Positions 59,045 to 64,000 of a stretch of DNA of 64,000 bases are shown piece by piece (the stretch's first letter is position 1; each line of letters begins with the position of its first letter). Below the pieces are notes generated by a model. The model had not been told where the DNA came from. It searched no databases and was given only the letters and a program-made list of their open reading frames with translations. The stretch is from Brienomyrus brachyistius (taxonomy: Eukaryota > Chordata > Actinopteri > Osteoglossiformes > Mormyridae), in assembly GCF_023856365.1 (NCBI RefSeq), contig NC_064539.1, forward strand, positions 13,529,519 through 13,593,518, in the 5' to 3' direction. Position numbers and translations under genes: made by a program.

Positions 59045-59254
59045 ATATTAGAAATTTCTAACAACAATCATCATTTTCATGCAAACACAACCCCAGCAAG
59101 TCTCTGCAGAACTCTACCCAAAAGTAACAGTTCAAATTTATGTTTTATTCAATTGACAGTTTAAACATTTTCTTGCTAAATCTGTGAAATTTTGTACTAG
59201 AATAACAGAAATATGAGTATTACGTTTATACCTGTTTTAGAATAATGTTTTACA

Positions 59255-59535
59255 GGCTGACAGGCGTTAGGGTAGCATCAGGGACTCCTGCCTCCAGTGC
59301 TGAGGGTGCGAGAAGTGTGCCTGTTTCCACTGGACATTTTGGTTTCCGCAGGCAGTCCAAAGACATTCAATTAGGCTGCTAGAAATATCCTTAAATTGCC
59401 TTATATATATATGATGGAGTGTGTATGAGATTGTAGCCTGTGATGGACTGGCATTCTATCCTAGGGGTTCCCAGCCTTGTGCCTGACGCTTCCTGAGACA
59501 GGCTATACGGCCCTTGATCCCTGAGCAGGATATGC
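59255..59535 (+). mobile_element. V-SINE copy, plus orientation, old
   Basis: Head remnant 'ggtagcatcagggactcctg'; V-domain 'ttggtttccgcaggcagtcc' and 'aaagacattcaattaggctg'; tail side 'gatggactggcattctatcc' and 'cttcctgagacaggct'. Confidence 0.7.
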
Positions 59536-60825
59536 AACGGGAAAGAAAATGCACGTTAGGTATTGTAGACCTTCCTAATGTTTTCCTGTTGAGCTTGCAA
59601 GTATGATTCCAAGTGTTAAATGATTAATAAACTGCTGTCTTATCTAAATTCTATTTTTTTTTTATAAAACTTTATAAATTATAATAATAGAAAATAAAGT
59701 AACAAACAAATCAAAACACCTTTTTTTTATTCTAATAAGATAATAGTAAAAAAAAATGGTTTGCTGCACTACCTAAATTGTTACAAGTAATCTTACCATC
59801 ATGCTAGTCCCAATGTGTCAACATACTATATTATTATTATTCTAACTAAAGAAATTCCTCATGACACCTGCCAGAGAGGGTGTTCCAAACAGCAACAGCC
59901 ACATCACTGGGAATCCATCCAAGCCAAATATTGTTTTCCCTGTATTTCACAGGGCTACTTTACAGACATTCTCTGCCGTCTCACAGTGCTTCATTAGACA
60001 CACTATAATATTTGTGACACTGGAAAATGATCGGCTCCCCATTTACACAAAAAGGAGATATCAAATGCAGCTCTCAGATGAGGACTCACAACAATGGTTT
60101 TTAGAACTATATCATAGGCTCCGGATTGTGTTATCTGCGGAACCTTTGAAGGGGTGATATGTTTTTTGCCACATTAGGACCTTGAATTGCAGTTCAAAGG
60201 GGATGACATAAGTCATTGTGACCAGACTACAAAGATAAATGACCATGGTGAACCTTAGAGAAATAATTTGTTTTAAGATCCTGATTAAACTTCTGTTTAT
60301 CTGCTTCCAGTGGGAAAAGGTGTTCAAACATGATTCTGTTTTTGTTGGCCTGCTTGCCTGCTGGGGAGTTCTCCTTCAGCTTGCCATGGAACCCATCATT
60401 TTGGTTAGGCATAGTTTCTACTATGTATAGTGTAAAAATCACATGCTTAAAATTTTCTTCAACATAGTTTCATATCAGCACGCGTTACTGTGCTAGCATA
60501 ACATATGCGGGTTTCATTATGGAAACTGAAAAAGAAATGCATGTTATGTCCCCTGCACGTTTAGAAGTCTCTTGTGTGTTATTTACTGAAGTATGAGATA
60601 ACAAAAACTATGTACTCTGAAAAATGCATCAATAAAACCAAATTTTATTTTTCCATTTTCACTTGGCAAAATACAATATTGCAGCCTTTGACCAAACCAA
60701 TTGCGTCTGTATAGTGTAAAAAATATACATTTAAAATGTCGTCCATTTAAAGATAAATGCACTCTCAGGTGCATTCTCAGCTTGTTTATTTACCAGAGTC
60801 CAGAATTCTGTTTGTTTGTTTATTT
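59536..60825. other. Intergenic, no gene seen
   Basis: AT-rich. A plus-strand frame of 98 codons (59861-60157) contains DEDSQQWFLELYHRLRI but resembles no family that I know; treated as chance. Confidence 0.35.
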
Positions 60826-60829
60826 ATCC

Positions 60830-61820
60830 TATCGCATATAATCTTATCTTCCCAGCACTTTTCTGGTGAGGGTCATAGTGGCAGCATGTTGAACAGTGGC
60901 CTGTACTACGAAGTGGGGTTACTGGCTAATCAGAGTAACTTGTCGGATTTAAGGTAGTCTGGACAAAATGTAAGCGAATGAATATGAAGTCCATTTCAAC
61001 TGTGGTACCTTAAATCCGACAATTTACCCTAATAAGCCAGTAACCCCGCTTCGTAGTACAGGCCACAGATCAGACCAGACCTTTGTTTCCATAGCCACAG
61101 AATCTAGCTTGTTCTGGGGGATCACTGCTCATTCCCAAGCCAGCTGGAAAATATAATACCTCTAGCATATCCTGGGTCTTACTTGGGACCTTTGCCTAGT
61201 GGTATGTGGCCAGAATAGCTCAGTGCCCAGTGGCGTCTTTATAAGACACTCAAATCACATCAGTTTACCCGTCTCAAGCTGATGGAGCAACAACTTTATC
61301 TTGAGGTTCATCTGGGTCTTTGAACTCCTCGCCCTGTTGTCAGGAGTGAGTGCAGAAATCTCAGTACTTCTTATACTTGTACCCTTCTACTTTGGGTCAT
61401 TATGAACGCAGACTGACCAGTAACCTGTGATCCTTGTCTTGCAACTTAACTCCCACTTAACCACCAAAACTGTAGTAACCGAACAAATCCACTGCTCACT
61501 GTCATGTTCCCTCTTACCATCACCCAAGGTACACTCCTTTACTGAGGGTGTACTCTCTCACCCTCATCTGAATGGGCAAATCACTCTTTTTTTGAGAGAG
61601 TACCATAACCTCAGATTTTGAGGTGATGAATCTCATTCCTGACTTCCACCTCCATAGTGACTTCAACTGCAGTGGCTGACTCTGATTCCTGAGAACTTTC
61701 CAGCACTGCCCCCTAATCGGGGAGCATATCCACTGGATTACTGACTTCCTCAAAGGGCTCCATTCTGATGATCTAGCACGAAGCCTAAAGTGCAGTGCAG
61801 CTAACATTTATGGACGTGTC
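60830..61820 (-). pseudogene. Non-LTR retrotransposon (LINE) 3' remnant
   Basis: On the minus strand the end of a reverse-transcriptase frame is still readable: GMRFITSKSEVMVLSQKKSD near 61640-61570, corresponding to the GMRISTSKSE.MVLSRK block of common fish LINEs. Further downstream, decayed 3' sequence (for example minus-strand GACCCAGGATATGCTAGAGG near 61165) and the terminal part to 60830 follow in the expected order. Stops and indels break the frame throughout. It is interrupted by the foldback element at 60896-61066. Confidence 0.65.
60896..61066. mobile_element. 171-bp foldback MITE nested in the LINE remnant
   Basis: Two 61-base arms (60896-60956 and 61006-61066) are inverted copies, 56 of 61 matching, around a 49-base spacer. 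Arms start GTGGCCTGTACTACGAAG. LINE-like sequence continues on both sides, so the element inserted after the LINE. No coding capacity. Confidence 0.85.
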
Positions 61821-62754
61821 CAAATCCATCATTTTGACGCCGGAAAGGCAGAAAAAGGTTGTCCTAACTCTCTTAATGGCGCGTTTGCCAGGCCATCCAG
61901 ATCATCTTTTGCCCGAAAAAACTAATGTATTTGTGGGCAAGGTGACATCATCTACGTGAGCACCATTGCTCCTGAGCCTTTCGAGGGGAAGCAGACTTGG
62001 GATGAGGTAGAAGCGAATGTGTCCTCATTTTCCGGCCTCACCAGATCATCCGCACAGTGATGAAAGTGGTATAATAACGTCAGAAGACTGAGAAAACAGA
62101 AGCTCGCGGCTGGGAACGGGGATTTAATTACGTTTGTGTGTTTTTTTTTTTTAATTTTGTGTCTGCAGTTCGCAAAATATAAATAAAAGTGCAATATTTG
62201 TTCAGACAAAACACAACCTACAGTTAAGGTGTTTTAAAATGTTCAAATAAAAGGCAATAGGGTTGTTATTTTTCTACATCTCACAATTTAGATTCCTTAC
62301 CAGGTTACAGATGATTCAGCTCTCCTGCCAGCTGATCCCTCCTTTCCTGCATAGCTGCCGATGTACACTCCTTTAATGCTGGTTTTGGCAGATGCAGTTC
62401 AGCATATCACGCCTTTTAAAGTCCTCATTTATGTTGTAATGTGCGCTCATTTATGTCCATCAGACATCCATCACGCATGGCAATTTTATGCAGCAGACAA
62501 CATGCCTCAAAGAATGCCGCTGAGGGCTTTACATTATGGTAAATGCTTGTATGCATATTTATACATGCTATATACTTTACTTTATATATATATTTCGAGC
62601 ATATGCATGCATGGCGTGAAAATATGCAATGCGCCGGTACGAAACTAATAAAAACCAATTTGTATCGTGCTATGCATCGATGGAAAATAGGCCCCCAGTC
62701 TCCACCGTAGCTCAGCATGTGGGACAACATTTTTTTTTTTTTTATTTAAATTCA

Positions 62755-63345
62755 TCTCACACAGAAGCTTCAGGCAGATGTTCCCTGTACACCTTGACGT
62801 GTTTGGTTCATCCCGGTCTATTGGCTGGACCTTTTCAAGCACCTCAACCACTATGTCTAGGAAACCTGAGGGAAGCATAGAGAGGTAAGATTGACTATAT
62901 ATGGCTGATACCTTTCGATCTGCCATACTGTGTCAGGCTCCTTCCCCATCAGTGAGGCAATTCCCCAAATCCACATTCCCAAAGGCAGAGTCTATTGCCG
63001 AAGTTTAATCCGTCTGGGGCCGTCCCTCTCATGCCTGCCACCCAAATGGCACTGCACCTGACCTCCACCTTTTATCTTGCAGGTGTTGATCCTGCAAGGG
63101 CTGAGACTGGCTGGCTGGCTGACGTGGGTGGCCCGGTTATCAGAAACTAGCCAGCAAACACCACCCCAAGCCTGACTCCAGGGGTGGGTCTCGGTATCCT
63201 TATTCAGAGCATGGTATACTGGTTCTTCTTGATGTCTTTCATGGGAGATTTCTCTTAGATCCTAGTTTGTCTGGCATCTTACCACAAACCTGCTAGGCAA
63301 GGGAAAGCCTACCAGGAATTCAAACTCCAGACATCTTAACATTAT
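62755..63345 (+). mobile_element. LINE inter-ORF region remnant, plus orientation
   Basis: Words such as 'aagtttaatccgtctggggc', 'aacaccaccccaagcctgac', 'gagcatggtatactggttct' and 'gtttgtctggcatcttacca' match, in order, the region upstream of the reverse-transcriptase frame of a common fish LINE as I remember it. No intact frame remains. It may belong to the same family as the remnant at 60830-61820, in the opposite direction. Confidence 0.5.
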
Positions 63346-63383
63346 GGATAGTCAAACATACAAACTTTCCCAATGCAATAAGG

Positions 63384-63537
63384 CAGTTTTTCCATTTTTG
63401 GTCCTTGGGGACCCAGAGAAAATCCTCATTTTGCTCCCCAGCAGCGAGGAGGGAGCATTGTCTGGCAGGGAGCTTGAAGGGAGCAAAAACATGGACCGAC
63501 TGTGGATCCTAGAGGACCAGGTTGGGAAATACAGCAC
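63384..63537. mobile_element. Palindromic MITE
   Basis: Left arm with GGTCCTTGGGGACCC and TTTGCTCCCC; right arm, reversed, reads TTTCCCAACCTGGTCCTC and TTTTTGCTCCC. The arms cover most of the 154 bases. One arm of a relative lies in rasgef1b intron 9 (11889-11962). Confidence 0.65.
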
Positions 63538-63539
63538 CA

Positions 63540-64000
63540 AGGCCCTGATCCTCAGAGCGATGTTGGTTTAGCCAGGGCCCTAATTCATTAGGTACTATAT
63601 CACTTTCTGAAAACTGGCTCCGCTTAATATCTCTGAATTTTAATCCAAAGTTTTGTGCACTGCAGTATTTGTGAAAAACAACGTTTTCTTTATCTAATAA
63701 CACTTCTGCCATTGAGCAAAAACTTATCTTTCTGTTGTTTACAATGCAATCAGCAGTTGGAACAGACAATGCCGTGTTCAAGAATTCACAGTTGAGACCG
63801 AACAAGCTAACATTTTTCAGAGGTATAAAGTTGTGGATGGAAAATCTAAAGTAAATTTTAAACAAAGGCAGTGACAACTGATATTTATGGCTTACATTCA
63901 AGAGCCTTAGATCAATGGCCCTCCAACATTAAATGAAATGTTAAATGGGCATAAAACAATTTCTTAAATTGACATTTGTCTCACTTTGTATAAACAACAT
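63540..64000. other. Window end, no gene seen
   Basis: AT-rich unique DNA. The minus-strand frame at 63509-63901 runs out of the palindromic MITE and resembles no family. Confidence 0.35.

Noticed and set aside
59861..60157. Plus-strand 98-codon frame
   Set aside because: No family resemblance, no splice or promoter context, and its length is within chance for this DNA.
29950..64000. Exons of cfap299 or fgf5, the next genes expected beyond bmp3 by synteny
   Set aside because: I looked for familiar words of these proteins in both strands and found none. Their large introns could place the exons outside this window.
1..64000. CRISPR array, tRNA or rRNA genes
   Set aside because: This is vertebrate nuclear DNA. 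The regular arrays are SINE-derived minisatellites, and the tRNA-like boxes belong to SINE heads.

Overview
The window is nuclear DNA from a ray-finned fish, almost certainly a teleost. Both protein-coding genes are vertebrate genes with spliced GT-AG exons. The rest is AT-rich, full of microsatellites, and carries many copies of a tRNA-headed SINE with the V-SINE central domain and an (ATGG)n-type tail, a layout typical of fish genomes. The exact SINE subfamily recalls osteoglossomorph (mormyrid-like) genomes, but that is a weak impression from memory.

Layout. 1-850 is upstream flank. 851-1160 is a small CpG- and CCAAT-rich promoter followed by a probable noncoding first exon (donor at 1298). 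4185-14904 (+) is rasgef1b, a 472-residue RasGEF-domain exchange factor in 13 coding exons, all of which I could join in frame. Its 3' UTR runs to an AATAAA at 16114. 16140-21830 is an intergenic strip with a LINE tail, a 538-bp Tc1-like MITE and several degenerate V-SINEs. 21830-25245 has no recognised interspersed repeat and lies directly downstream of bmp3. 25246-29343 (-) is bmp3, complete in three exons (457 residues), with its promoter side at 29344-29700. From about 29950 to 64000 I find no conserved gene: this is a gene-poor stretch of V-SINE copies, minisatellites, (AC)n tracts, non-LTR retrotransposon debris and foldback MITEs, separated by unique AT-rich DNA that may hold regulatory elements of bmp3.

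The two genes converge tail to tail and are not known to act together: rasgef1b activates a Rap-type small GTPase inside the cell, and bmp3 encodes a secreted TGF-beta-superfamily ligand. Their adjacency is conserved synteny: in mammals the order is BMP3-PRKG2-RASGEF1B, and here prkg2 is missing from between them.

No new multi-gene system is visible. The most distinctive signals are SINE copies that have turned into tandem arrays (one 47-bp x 12 array is open in all six reading frames), a foldback MITE nested in a LINE, an intronic hairpin in rasgef1b, and a 116-codon orphan open frame with a signal-peptide-like start.
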